The translations under genes and the position numbers were made by a program. DNA of 50,080 nt from Fluviibacter sp039805865 (GTDB lineage: Bacteria; Pseudomonadota; Gammaproteobacteria; Burkholderiales; Rhodocyclaceae), in the NCBI GenBank assembly GCA_039805865.1, contig JBDLTI010000008.1, forward strand, positions 1 through 50,080. The letters run 5' to 3'. This document shows positions 33,785 to 41,873 of this stretch, one piece after another (the stretch's first letter is position 1; the number at the start of each line of letters is the position of its first letter). The notes under the pieces are model-generated. The model made no database searches. It saw nothing but the letters and a program-made list of their open reading frames with translations, and had not been told where the DNA came from.

Positions 33785-35974
33785 ATGTTTTTACGTGATT
33801 TGACTGCTAAGTGGCGCTTTGTCCTTGCTGTAGCCGTGCTGGGCCTACTGATGACGGGCCCTTTTTTGCTTACTTCAGTATTAATCTGGTTAGGTGCATC
33901 ACCGGGAATGCGTGAAGTTCTGGTGCAGCATCTCTTACCGCAAGTTCCTCTGGGCGGCATGCTTACAGCCAGTGGATTTCTGGTGGGGTTGATTCTGATA
34001 CGCCGGTTATTTAACCGCTACGTTACGGGTATGGCGGCGATGGTTGAAGAGCTCCGGCTGATGCTTGGTTCAAATCGATCATTTCGTATAACAGAAGAGG
34101 GTCCACCAGAATTACGAGAATTGGTCCGCGCAATTAATGATCTAGCCACACAACGTGATGCCTACATTGATGATGTGGAAAGCCAGGTTGCAAAAGCAAA
34201 GGCCAACGTCGAAGAAGAAAAAAACCGTTTGGCTGCACTCATGTCAGAACTGGCTCAGGCAGTTGTAGTCAGCAATCTTGATGGACGGATCTTGCTATAT
34301 AACAATCGTGCACGATACATGTTTGAATCACTAGCCAAGGGGCCAACATCGGTATCCAGCGGTGCATTGATTGGTCTGGGCCGTTCGATCACTTCCATTC
34401 TGGAAACAAGTCAGGTTGATTACGCAAGGGATACGATCCGAATTCAACTTGAACGGGGTAATCGTCACCCCGTAGCCAATTTTGTGACCACGACAGACAA
34501 TGGACAGCTGATTCGCGTACAAATTGCCCCGGTTTTGCGCAACCGACTCGACAGTCAGGACGTTCAGGTTGCCTCGGGTTACATCTTGCTAATTGAAAAT
34601 ATTACCCGATTACTCGAGCAAGAGGCGCGCAGAGATGCGGCGTTGGGTGATCTTACCGAAGGTAGTCGGTCTTCGTTGGGCACTTTGCGTGCTGCTGTAG
34701 AAATGCTGGCAGATAATCCGGATATGGGAACTGAAGACCGGGATCGTTTTGTCGGTGTTCTGGCTTCCGAAGTCACCCGTATGAGTCAGCGTCTTGATAA
34801 TACGCTAACGCTGCTTGCTGATACCTTGCGTCAGCACTGGCCACTGGACGATATGCTTGCTGCAGACGTGATTGAAGCGGCCGGGCGGCGCGTCCAAGAA
34901 CGTTTGAAGCTGCCGGTTGATGTGAATACAAGCACTGTAGAACCCCTGTGGATTCGTGCCGATAGCTTCTCACTGGTTAGTGCGATGGCCTACTTGGCGA
35001 GTAAAATTGCAGAGGCGGGCGATGTCCGCTCATTTGCGTTAAAGCTGGGGTCGGATGAGAAGTTCGTACACATTGATTTACTGTGGACTGGATTGTCGAT
35101 GTCTTCGGAAACGGTGTTGTCATGGGAAATTGATCCCATGCGTGAAGATCATGGGGTAAATCCACCCACCTTGCGTGAGGTGCTTGATAGGCACGCAGGT
35201 GAGATCTGGTATCAGCGTCAACGCACAACATCGCAGGCCTCAATCCGGTTGTTGCTGCCGAAGGCTAAGCCAGACCAGGATCTGTTGGCGAAAATCGATC
35301 GTGAACCATCCAGTGATCGGCCAGAGTATTACGATTTTGATTTATTTGATCGTCCGATGGGTCAGGTAGATCTTGATCAGCCTTTATCCAACCTTGTGTA
35401 TACGGTTTTTGACACGGAGACAACGGGGCTGGAGCCTGCCAATGGCGATGAAATCATTCAGATCGGTGCCCTGCGTATCGTGAATGGCCGGTTGTTACAT
35501 CAGGAAAACTTTGATCAGCTGGTCGATCCGCGTTGCCAGCTAAAAGCGGCCAGCATGGCGATTCATGGTATTACCGACAGCATGTTGCTCGGGCAGCCTA
35601 CGATCGATCTTGTATTGCCGGCGTTTCATGATTTCTGTGCGGATACCGTTTTGGTGGGTCATAACGTGGCGTTTGATATGCGCTTCCTGGAATTGAAAGA
35701 ATCCTCTCTGGGTTTGCGTTTCGACCAACCGGTGCTAGATACCTTGCTGCTTTCTGCGGTGGCGCATCCGAACCAGCAAAGCCATAGTCTGGAAGCCATT
35801 ATGCAGCGTTTAGGCATACAGATGGAACAGCGTCACAATGCGCTTGCAGATGCCACTGCAACGGCACAGGTCTTTATGCGACTTCTGCCGGCGTTGGCCG
35901 AGCAAGGTATTGTTACTTTGCGCCAGGCATTAGATGCATCACAGAAAACTTATTTTGCACAAGTGAAGTATTGA
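33785..35974 (+). CDS. Membrane-anchored degenerate kinase fused to a DEDDh 3'-5' exonuclease
   Basis: 729 aa. Two N-terminal membrane helices (about 12-40 and 55-78), a HAMP-like and coiled region, a PAS-like domain (about 150-275; VVVSNLDGRILLYNNRARYMF), a DHp-like helix pair (about 282-350) in which the expected His-Glu-x-x-x-Pro motif is replaced by SRSSLGTLRAAVEML, and an ATPase-like remnant (370-490) lacking recognisable N and G boxes. The C-terminal DnaQ-like domain (538-725) is intact: VFDTETTGLEP, GHNVAFDMRFLE and HNALADA supply the D-E-D-H-D residues. It resembles exonuclease genes next to CrbS-like kinases. Nuclease substrate is unknown. ATG at 33785. Confidence 0.85.
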   Translation: MFLRDLTAKWRFVLAVAVLGLLMTGPFLLTSVLIWLGASPGMREVLVQHLLPQVPLGGMLTASGFLVGLILIRRLFNRYVTGMAAMVEELRLMLGSNRSFRITEEGPPELRELVRAINDLATQRDAYIDDVESQVAKAKANVEEEKNRLAALMSELAQAVVVSNLDGRILLYNNRARYMFESLAKGPTSVSSGALIGLGRSITSILETSQVDYARDTIRIQLERGNRHPVANFVTTTDNGQLIRVQIAPVLRNRLDSQDVQVASGYILLIENITRLLEQEARRDAALGDLTEGSRSSLGTLRAAVEMLADNPDMGTEDRDRFVGVLASEVTRMSQRLDNTLTLLADTLRQHWPLDDMLAADVIEAAGRRVQERLKLPVDVNTSTVEPLWIRADSFSLVSAMAYLASKIAEAGDVRSFALKLGSDEKFVHIDLLWTGLSMSSETVLSWEIDPMREDHGVNPPTLREVLDRHAGEIWYQRQRTTSQASIRLLLPKAKPDQDLLAKIDREPSSDRPEYYDFDLFDRPMGQVDLDQPLSNLVYTVFDTETTGLEPANGDEIIQIGALRIVNGRLLHQENFDQLVDPRCQLKAASMAIHGITDSMLLGQPTIDLVLPAFHDFCADTVLVGHNVAFDMRFLELKESSLGLRFDQPVLDTLLLSAVAHPNQQSHSLEAIMQRLGIQMEQRHNALADATATAQVFMRLLPALAEQGIVTLRQALDASQKTYFAQVKY

Positions 35975-35975
35975 T

Positions 35976-37046
35976 ATGAATCAGTTTGGTGAAAACAGCT
36001 TTTCGGTAAATCGTGCGCAGGAACTCGCAAGAATGATTGAACAGGCTGATAGTTTCGAGACCTTAGTCGTTTATGCTGAAGAAGCACGACATATTGATGA
36101 ATCATTCTTGAGTTCAGGTTTGAGTGGTTCGCTCACGACGTATGGTATTTCCTGGCTTAATGACTGCCTCGCTGCAAGGGTTGTTGCGCTGACAGCGGAC
36201 GAAGCACGCTTACCTGCGGCCAATTGGTGCTGGATCAGTCTGGGCTCGGAAGGCCGTCATGAGCAAACCCTGGTAACCGATCAGGATAATGGGCTGATTT
36301 TTTCCGCGTCGGATGAACATGAAGCAACGCTGCTCCGTAATGTTTTTCTGCCGTTTGCACAAAAGGTCAATCAGCGATTAGCGGAATGTGGTTTTACCCT
36401 GTGCTCCGGCGACATCATGGCGGGTAACCCGGCGTGGTGCCGTTCGGAAGATGAATGGAAGGGGCTGTTTTTTGATTGGATTCATAAGCCCGAGCCATCG
36501 GCCTTATTGAATGCTTCAATTTTCTTCGATGTCCGTCCTCTGTATGGTGACTTTTCTCTGGTGACCCCTTTGCGGGAGATGTTGTCCAAGTGGGCACCCA
36601 ATGCCGAAACTTTTCTGAGGTTGATGGCGACTAATGCGCTCGCTGCCGAACCGCCGATTGGATTTACCGGTGATGTGGTTATGGAGAAGGACGGCAAAGA
36701 GAAGTTTGTTGATATTAAAAAGTATGGCATCCGGATTTTTGTGGATGTTGCCCGCATTATTGGCCTAGCCCATGGTGTTGCATCTGCGAGCACTCGTACC
36801 CGTTTCATGGAAGCGGGTGAAAAATTTGGTATGTCAAAGCTGGATGTTTCAGCGGCTTTACAGGCAATGTCCGAGTTGCAGCGTTTGCGTTTGACACATC
36901 AGCATCTTGCGATTGATACCGGAAAAAATCCTGACAACCACCTGCATCCGGATGAATTAAGCACCTATGATGAGGCTGTGCTACGTGAAGGCCTGAAACA
37001 GGCCAAACGTTTACAGCAACGCTTAAAACTTACCTACCAGATATGA
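35976..37046 (+). CDS. DUF294-type nucleotidyltransferase
   Basis: 356 aa. Nucleotidyltransferase motif GSEGRHEQTLVTDQDNGLIF (G90-S91, D102, D104), as in GlnD and MNT-fold enzymes, then a DUF294_C helical region with SFDVRPLYGD-like FFDVRPLYGD. Most DUF294 proteins carry N-terminal cyclic-nucleotide-binding and CBS domains and are over 600 aa; this one lacks them and starts with an approximately 75-residue helical stretch. It begins one base after the exonuclease stop. A role in modifying a signalling protein is possible but inferred. Confidence 0.85.
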   Translation: MNQFGENSFSVNRAQELARMIEQADSFETLVVYAEEARHIDESFLSSGLSGSLTTYGISWLNDCLAARVVALTADEARLPAANWCWISLGSEGRHEQTLVTDQDNGLIFSASDEHEATLLRNVFLPFAQKVNQRLAECGFTLCSGDIMAGNPAWCRSEDEWKGLFFDWIHKPEPSALLNASIFFDVRPLYGDFSLVTPLREMLSKWAPNAETFLRLMATNALAAEPPIGFTGDVVMEKDGKEKFVDIKKYGIRIFVDVARIIGLAHGVASASTRTRFMEAGEKFGMSKLDVSAALQAMSELQRLRLTHQHLAIDTGKNPDNHLHPDELSTYDEAVLREGLKQAKRLQQRLKLTYQI

Positions 37047-37056
37047 CGAGCATTTG

Positions 37057-39138
37057 ATGTCCAATCGTCTGAGGCTAATTCTCGGCGAATACGGCCCTGC
37101 GCTTTTTGTGGCGCTATTCGCTGTCGGTTTTACGCTTACGGTGCTTGTGCTGGCGTGGTTGGAGCAGCGTGGCATGAGCCAACGCTGGATTGGTTACGTT
37201 TTTCTGTTTTTGACGCTCTTGGTGTTTTCGCTTGTAGGCCTGTTTACACGGACGTCGGATATCGCCGAGTATTTTGTGGCGGGTCGCCGTGTACCCGCTG
37301 TGTACTCCGGCATGTCATCAGGAACAGACTGGCTCTCCGCGGCTTCTTTCATTGGCCTGGCCGGTGCACTTTATCAATCGGGTTACCAGGGCCTGGCTTT
37401 TGTGATTGGGTGGACGGGTGGCTATGTACTACTGGCGTTGTTAATGGCACCGTATTTAAGAAAGTTTGGACAGTTCACATTGCCAGACTTTTTAGCAACG
37501 CGATACGGTGGGCATGCAATTCGATTGATTGGTGCCGTGGCCGTGATTCTTGCCTCGCTGGTTTATGTCGTGGCTCAGGTTTATGGTGTCGGCCTTATTA
37601 CGAGCCGGTTTATTACGCTTCAATTTGAAATCGGCGTTTACCTCGGTTTGGCCGGTGTGCTTGTGTGCAGTTTCCTAGGGGGTATGCGTGCGTTAATGCA
37701 TGCGCAAGCTGCGCAGTATGTGATTTTGCTGATTGCTTACATTACACCGATTACGATTCTGTCCTTTGATCGTACGGGGATTCCTGCGCCACCGGTACTT
37801 TATGCCAAGGCAATGCATCAACTGGTGGATATCGAGAACGAGGTATTTAACCGGCCTGAAGAGGTGGCAGTGCGTGCCCTTTATGCAGAACGTGCAAAGC
37901 GACTCGAGCAGCAGATAGACAATCTGCCGGGATCGCTGGTTGAAGAACGTAAGCGCATGGGTGATCAGATAGAAAAAATGAAGGCATCAGGCGCCTCGGT
38001 CCGCGATATTGTTTTATTGGAACGGGAACGTCGTGCACTTCCTGCAACACCGCAATTAGCACACGCGAAATGGCGCAATGATTTAAAGGATGCGTTGCAT
38101 CGTTCGGCAATGCCGGTCTCTGATACAGAACCTTTTGCATTGCCTGATGATGGCCAAAGCCGTGCCAACTTTTTGGCACTCATTTTTTGCTTAACAATTG
38201 GTACAGCATCGTTACCCCATCTGCTGATGCGTTATTACAGTATCGCGAGCGTGAGTCAGGCACGTCGATCAGTCTTCTGGTCGTTGTTTTTTGTGGCGCT
38301 CGTTTATTTGTTGGCACCGGCCTATGCCGTTTTTGTCAAGTTAGAAGTACTGAAGCACACGATTGGTGTACCGCTAGAGTCTTTGCCGGCATGGGTTAAT
38401 GCCTGGACCAAGATCGGGTTGGTATCGGTCGATGACATCAATAGTGACCATCTGTTGCAGTGGGCAGAATTGACGATTAATCCCGATGTCATTGTTCTGG
38501 CAACGCCCGAGATTGCCGGTTTGCCTTATGTCATCTCCGGGATGGTGGCCGCAGGCGGTTTGGCTGCGGCGCTTTCGACAGCGGAGGGTTTGTTGCTGTC
38601 TATTACCTCTGCGCTGTCACATGATATTTACTTCAAGATGCTCCGGCCGGATGCGTCTTCTTCATGGAGACTGATTGTTTCCAAATCGGTGATGGTGGCT
38701 GTGGCGATTCTTGCCGCATCGATTGCGGTGCAAAGACCGGCATCGATTGTGGATATGGTCGCCTGGGCATTCTCTATCGCAGGTGCGGCGCTGTTTCCTG
38801 CCCTGGTGCTGGGTGTGTTCTGGCCGCGTGCCAATCGGGCAGGGGCGTTGGCTGGGATGATTGCGGGGTTGTCCGTCACTGTTTTTTATATTGCACGGGT
38901 GAAGTTCGACAGCATCCCGTTGTTAGGTTGGTATGGGATCGGCATGCACCCCTGGTTCGGGATCGATGCGGCTGCGGCGGGTATCTATGGGGTTCCCGTT
39001 GGTTTTGTGACGAATGTGTTGGTCAGTTTGTTGACTAAACCACCGGGACCAGAAAGCCAGCAATTTATCGAGCGATTGCGTTACCCGCGTATTTTGTACA
39101 ACCGGGCAGAAACGTCAGGGAGGGCGATCGATGTCTGA
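37057..39138 (+). CDS. Sodium:solute symporter, large subunit (VC_2705-like)
   Basis: 693-aa inner-membrane transporter with about 13 helices. SSS signatures include TSDIAEYFVAGRRVPAVYSGMSSGTDWLSAASF (core GRRVPAVYSGMSSGTDWLSA) and GTASLPHLLMRYYS. A charged, probably cytoplasmic insert of about 125 residues (246-371) with coiled-coil character separates two helices, a feature of the VC_2705 subfamily. Probable substrate: acetate or a related small carboxylate, from its place behind acs and the kinase. ATG at 37057 follows a TTG; ribosome-binding site is weak. It overlaps the DUF4212 gene by eight bases. Confidence 0.88.
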   Translation: MSNRLRLILGEYGPALFVALFAVGFTLTVLVLAWLEQRGMSQRWIGYVFLFLTLLVFSLVGLFTRTSDIAEYFVAGRRVPAVYSGMSSGTDWLSAASFIGLAGALYQSGYQGLAFVIGWTGGYVLLALLMAPYLRKFGQFTLPDFLATRYGGHAIRLIGAVAVILASLVYVVAQVYGVGLITSRFITLQFEIGVYLGLAGVLVCSFLGGMRALMHAQAAQYVILLIAYITPITILSFDRTGIPAPPVLYAKAMHQLVDIENEVFNRPEEVAVRALYAERAKRLEQQIDNLPGSLVEERKRMGDQIEKMKASGASVRDIVLLERERRALPATPQLAHAKWRNDLKDALHRSAMPVSDTEPFALPDDGQSRANFLALIFCLTIGTASLPHLLMRYYSIASVSQARRSVFWSLFFVALVYLLAPAYAVFVKLEVLKHTIGVPLESLPAWVNAWTKIGLVSVDDINSDHLLQWAELTINPDVIVLATPEIAGLPYVISGMVAAGGLAAALSTAEGLLLSITSALSHDIYFKMLRPDASSSWRLIVSKSVMVAVAILAASIAVQRPASIVDMVAWAFSIAGAALFPALVLGVFWPRANRAGALAGMIAGLSVTVFYIARVKFDSIPLLGWYGIGMHPWFGIDAAAAGIYGVPVGFVTNVLVSLLTKPPGPESQQFIERLRYPRILYNRAETSGRAIDV

Positions 39139-39400
39139 TATGACACCATTACGCTTGCAGCAAAAGCGCTACTGGCAGAAGACGCTCTGGCTCACAGGGC
39201 TTTTGCTGGCTGTGTGGTTTCTTGTGACCTTCGTGGCGACTTTCTTCTCGGCGGCTCTGAACCATCTGACATTTTTGGATTTGCCTTTGGGCTATTTTAT
39301 GGCGGCTCAAGGATCGTTGATTGTTTACATTGTTCTGATTGCTTTGTATGCCTTTTTAATGAACCGATTGGACCGTCAGTTCGGTGTTGACGAGCAATGA
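39131..39400 (+). CDS. Symporter small subunit (DUF4212)
   Basis: 89 aa with two helices and the DUF4212 pattern: KRYWQKTLWLTGLLLAVWF, DLPLGYFMAAQGSLIVYI, and the end ALYAFLMNRLDRQFGV. It is thought to pair with VC_2705-type symporters. The ATG has GGGAGGG upstream and lies inside the end of the symporter gene. In the arrangement I know, the small-subunit gene comes before the large one; here it comes after. Confidence 0.88.
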   Translation: MSDMTPLRLQQKRYWQKTLWLTGLLLAVWFLVTFVATFFSAALNHLTFLDLPLGYFMAAQGSLIVYIVLIALYAFLMNRLDRQFGVDEQ

Positions 39401-39675
39401 GTTTGCTAACGTTGATCGTATCGATCCGTGGGCTCTTGGAGTTAGTGCTGTGGCTTCTGATAGGTCGTACGGTTTTGGTGGTGCTCGCTGGCCGTTATGG
39501 GTCAGATAACCCGGTGATTCGTACGTTCGATTTCCTGTTGAAGCCAGTACGTGCTTGTAGCGATAGCCTCATGCCGGCTCTTACAGGTAAGGTAAAAGAT
39601 GCGGTGATGTTTATACTGCTCCTGCTGATCTGGCTGGGGTTGGGGGTGGCCAAACTAACATTGGTTGCCGGTTAA
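39397..39675 (+). CDS. Small membrane protein at the end of the symporter operon
   Basis: 92 aa with two hydrophobic stretches (about 1-32 and 66-92) around a polar segment (GRYGSDNPVIRTFDFLLKPVRACSD, seen here as RTFDFLLKPVRAC). It vaguely recalls YggT-type proteins but lacks their two full repeats, so I do not assign it. ATGA overlap with DUF4212 shows translational coupling. Confidence 0.72.
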   Translation: MSLLTLIVSIRGLLELVLWLLIGRTVLVVLAGRYGSDNPVIRTFDFLLKPVRACSDSLMPALTGKVKDAVMFILLLLIWLGLGVAKLTLVAG

Positions 39676-39694
39676 GTTGGTGCACACCGGTGCC

Positions 39695-39723
39695 TTGCAA
39701 AAAAGTCGGGATATCGGTATAGT
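39695..39723 (+). promoter_or_regulatory. Promoter of tRNA-Val
   Basis: -35 TTGCAA (39695-39700), 17-base spacer, -10 TATAGT (39718-39723), with the tRNA starting 16 bases after the -10. Confidence 0.75.
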
Positions 39724-39738
39724 CTTGCTCCTTGCAGT

Positions 39739-39815
39739 AGGCGCGTAGCTCAGCTGGTTAGAGCACCACCTTGACATGGTGGGGGTCGTTGGTTCGAGTC
39801 CAATCGCGCCTACCA
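39739..39815 (+). tRNA. tRNA-Val (anticodon GAC), CCA encoded
   Basis: Cloverleaf is complete: acceptor AGGCGCG/CGCGCCT, D-stem GCTC/GAGC, anticodon stem CCACC/GGTGG with loop TTGACAT, T-stem GTTGG/CCAAT with TTCGAGT loop. Anticodon GAC is at 39773-39775, and CCA at 39813-39815 is encoded. Confidence 0.95.
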
Positions 39816-39830
39816 ACGAATTCAGAACTG

Positions 39831-39896
39831 AAGCCAGTGTCAGATTCGCCGAATATCGCAATCAAAGCGACCCCGGCTAGCTGCTCTGGCTTTTTT
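39831..39896 (+). terminator. Possible terminator/attenuator between tRNA-Val and thrS
   Basis: AAGCCAG (39831-39837) can pair with CTGGCTT (39886-39892), which runs into TTTTTT. A competing short hairpin GCTAG/CTGGC (39876-39890) uses the same 3' arm. The thrS ATG is 29 bases beyond, leaving little room for a separate promoter. Confidence 0.4.
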
Positions 39897-39925
39897 GTTG
39901 TCTTCTTTTTGTTCGCGAGTCCAAG

Positions 39926-41833
39926 ATGCCAGTCATTACCTTGCCTGACGGTTCCAAGCGTGAATATCCCCAGCCGGTAAGCGTGCTGGATGTTGCTGCC
40001 AGCATTGGTGCAGGCCTGGCCCGTGCCGCTTTAGGTGGCCGGATTGACGATAAGCTGGTGGATACCAGTTACTTAATCGAAACCGATTCGCCACTGGCCA
40101 TCATCACGGACAAAGACCCGGAAGGGTTGGATCTGATCCGCCACTCCACAGCGCATTTGCTGGCCTACGCCGTAAAAGAACTCTATCCTGAGGCGCAGGT
40201 GACGATTGGGCCAACAGTAGAAAATGGCTTCTATTACGACTTCGCTTACTCGCGTCCGTTTACGCCGGATGATCTGGCCGCCATTGAAAAACGCATGGCC
40301 GAGCTGGCAAAAAAAGATATTCCCGTCACCCGTGAAGTCTGGTCGCGCGATGATGCCGTGAAGTTCTTCGAGGGACAGGGCGAGCGTTATAAAGCCGAGC
40401 TGATTGCCGCGATTCCACAGGATCAGGACGTGTCGTTGTACCGCGAAGGCGATTTCATCGACCTTTGCCGTGGCCCGCACGTGCCGTCGACCGGTAAGCT
40501 CAAGCACTTCAAACTGATGAAGATTGCCGGCGCCTACTGGCGGGGCGACCCCAAGAATGAACAGCTGCAGCGCGTCTACGGCACGGCCTGGGCTAAGAAA
40601 GAAGATCTGGAAGGCTACCTCCATATGCTGGAAGAGGCGGAGAAGCGCGATCACCGTCGCCTGGGTCGTTCGCTGGGTCTGTTCCACATGCAGGACGAGG
40701 CTCCTGGTCTGGTGTTCTGGCACCCGAAGGGTTGGGCCGTGTGGCAGGAAGTGGAGCAGTACATGCGCCGCGTCTATCGCGACAATGGTTACCAGGAAGT
40801 GCGTTGCCCGCAGATTCTGGACCGCTCCCTGTGGGAAAAATCCGGTCATTGGGATCATTATCACGAGAACATGTTTACGACCGAGTCGGAAAAGCGTCAC
40901 TACGCGCTAAAGCCGATGAATTGCCCGGGTCACGTGCAGGTCTTTAATGCCGGTCTGCGTTCGTACCGTGATCTGCCGCTGCGCTATGGCGAGTTCGGCT
41001 CCTGTCACCGCAATGAATCCTCGGGTGCGTTGCATGGCCTGATGCGTGTGCGCGGTTTCGTACAGGATGACGGCCATGTGTTCTGTACCGAAGACCAGAT
41101 TGAAGCCGAAGTGACGGCGTTCAATGCGCTGGTCAAGCAGGTGTATGCCGATTTCGGTTTTAACGAGGTGGCCGTTAAGCTGGCGCTGCGTCCGGAAGGA
41201 CGCGTTGGTTCCGACGAAATCTGGGACAAAGCCGAAGCCGCGCTGCGTGCGGGCCTGACTGCATCGGGTCTGGAGTGGACTGAGCTACCGGGCGAGGGCG
41301 CCTTCTACGGTCCGAAAATTGAATTCCACATCAAGGATGCGATTGGGCGTTCGTGGCAGTGCGGCACGATGCAGGTCGATTTCTCGATGCCGGGACGTCT
41401 GGGTGCCGAGTATGTGGCCGAGGACAATAGCCGCCGTGTCCCGGTGATGCTACACCGTGCCATCCTCGGTTCGCTGGAGCGTTTCATTGGGATTCTGATC
41501 GAAAACCATTCAGGTGCATTGCCGACCTGGCTGGCGCCGATCCAGGCCGTTGTGCTCAATATCTCGGAAAAACAGGCCGATTACGCCGAAGATGTGGTCA
41601 ATCAGCTGCATGCGGCCGGTTTCCGGGCAGAGGCCGATTTGCGTAATGAGAAAATTACCTATAAAATTCGGGAACATAGCGTTAACCGGCTGCCTTACCA
41701 ACTTGTCGTTGGCGACAAGGAAAAGGAAGCCGGTCTCGTGGCCGTGCGTACCCGTGGGGGTCAGGATCTGGGGCAAATGCCCGTTACAGAGCTGATCGAG
41801 CGTCTGAAAGCAGACGTAGCAGCCTACCGGTAA
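39926..41833 (+). CDS. thrS: Threonyl-tRNA synthetase
   Basis: Charges tRNA-Thr. 635-aa class II synthetase: N-terminal TGS domain (MPVITLPDGSKREYP), editing domain with HSTAHLLAYAVKELYP and the SAD motif FIDLCRGPHVP, catalytic core with MNCPGHVQVF, RYGEFGSCHRNE and LHRAILGSLERFIGILIE, and a C-terminal anticodon-binding domain. It opens the classical thrS-infC-rpmI-rplT-pheST series. No T-box element is visible upstream. Confidence 0.97.
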   Translation: MPVITLPDGSKREYPQPVSVLDVAASIGAGLARAALGGRIDDKLVDTSYLIETDSPLAIITDKDPEGLDLIRHSTAHLLAYAVKELYPEAQVTIGPTVENGFYYDFAYSRPFTPDDLAAIEKRMAELAKKDIPVTREVWSRDDAVKFFEGQGERYKAELIAAIPQDQDVSLYREGDFIDLCRGPHVPSTGKLKHFKLMKIAGAYWRGDPKNEQLQRVYGTAWAKKEDLEGYLHMLEEAEKRDHRRLGRSLGLFHMQDEAPGLVFWHPKGWAVWQEVEQYMRRVYRDNGYQEVRCPQILDRSLWEKSGHWDHYHENMFTTESEKRHYALKPMNCPGHVQVFNAGLRSYRDLPLRYGEFGSCHRNESSGALHGLMRVRGFVQDDGHVFCTEDQIEAEVTAFNALVKQVYADFGFNEVAVKLALRPEGRVGSDEIWDKAEAALRAGLTASGLEWTELPGEGAFYGPKIEFHIKDAIGRSWQCGTMQVDFSMPGRLGAEYVAEDNSRRVPVMLHRAILGSLERFIGILIENHSGALPTWLAPIQAVVLNISEKQADYAEDVVNQLHAAGFRAEADLRNEKITYKIREHSVNRLPYQLVVGDKEKEAGLVAVRTRGGQDLGQMPVTELIERLKADVAAYR

Positions 41834-41851
41834 GCACGGTTAGTTTTTTTT
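41824..41851 (+). terminator. Attenuator-like hairpin overlapping the thrS stop
   Basis: CTACCG (41824-41829) pairs with CGGTTAG (41837-41843) allowing one bulged T, followed by eight Ts. The thrS stop codon (41831-41833) lies in the loop, so ribosomes finishing thrS would disturb it. Confidence 0.45.
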
Positions 41852-41873
41852 ATTGAATTAAGGAGTACTGGTC

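Noticed and set aside
39816..39925. T-box riboswitch before thrS
   Set aside because: No T-box core or specifier loop could be recognised, and the lineage rarely has them.
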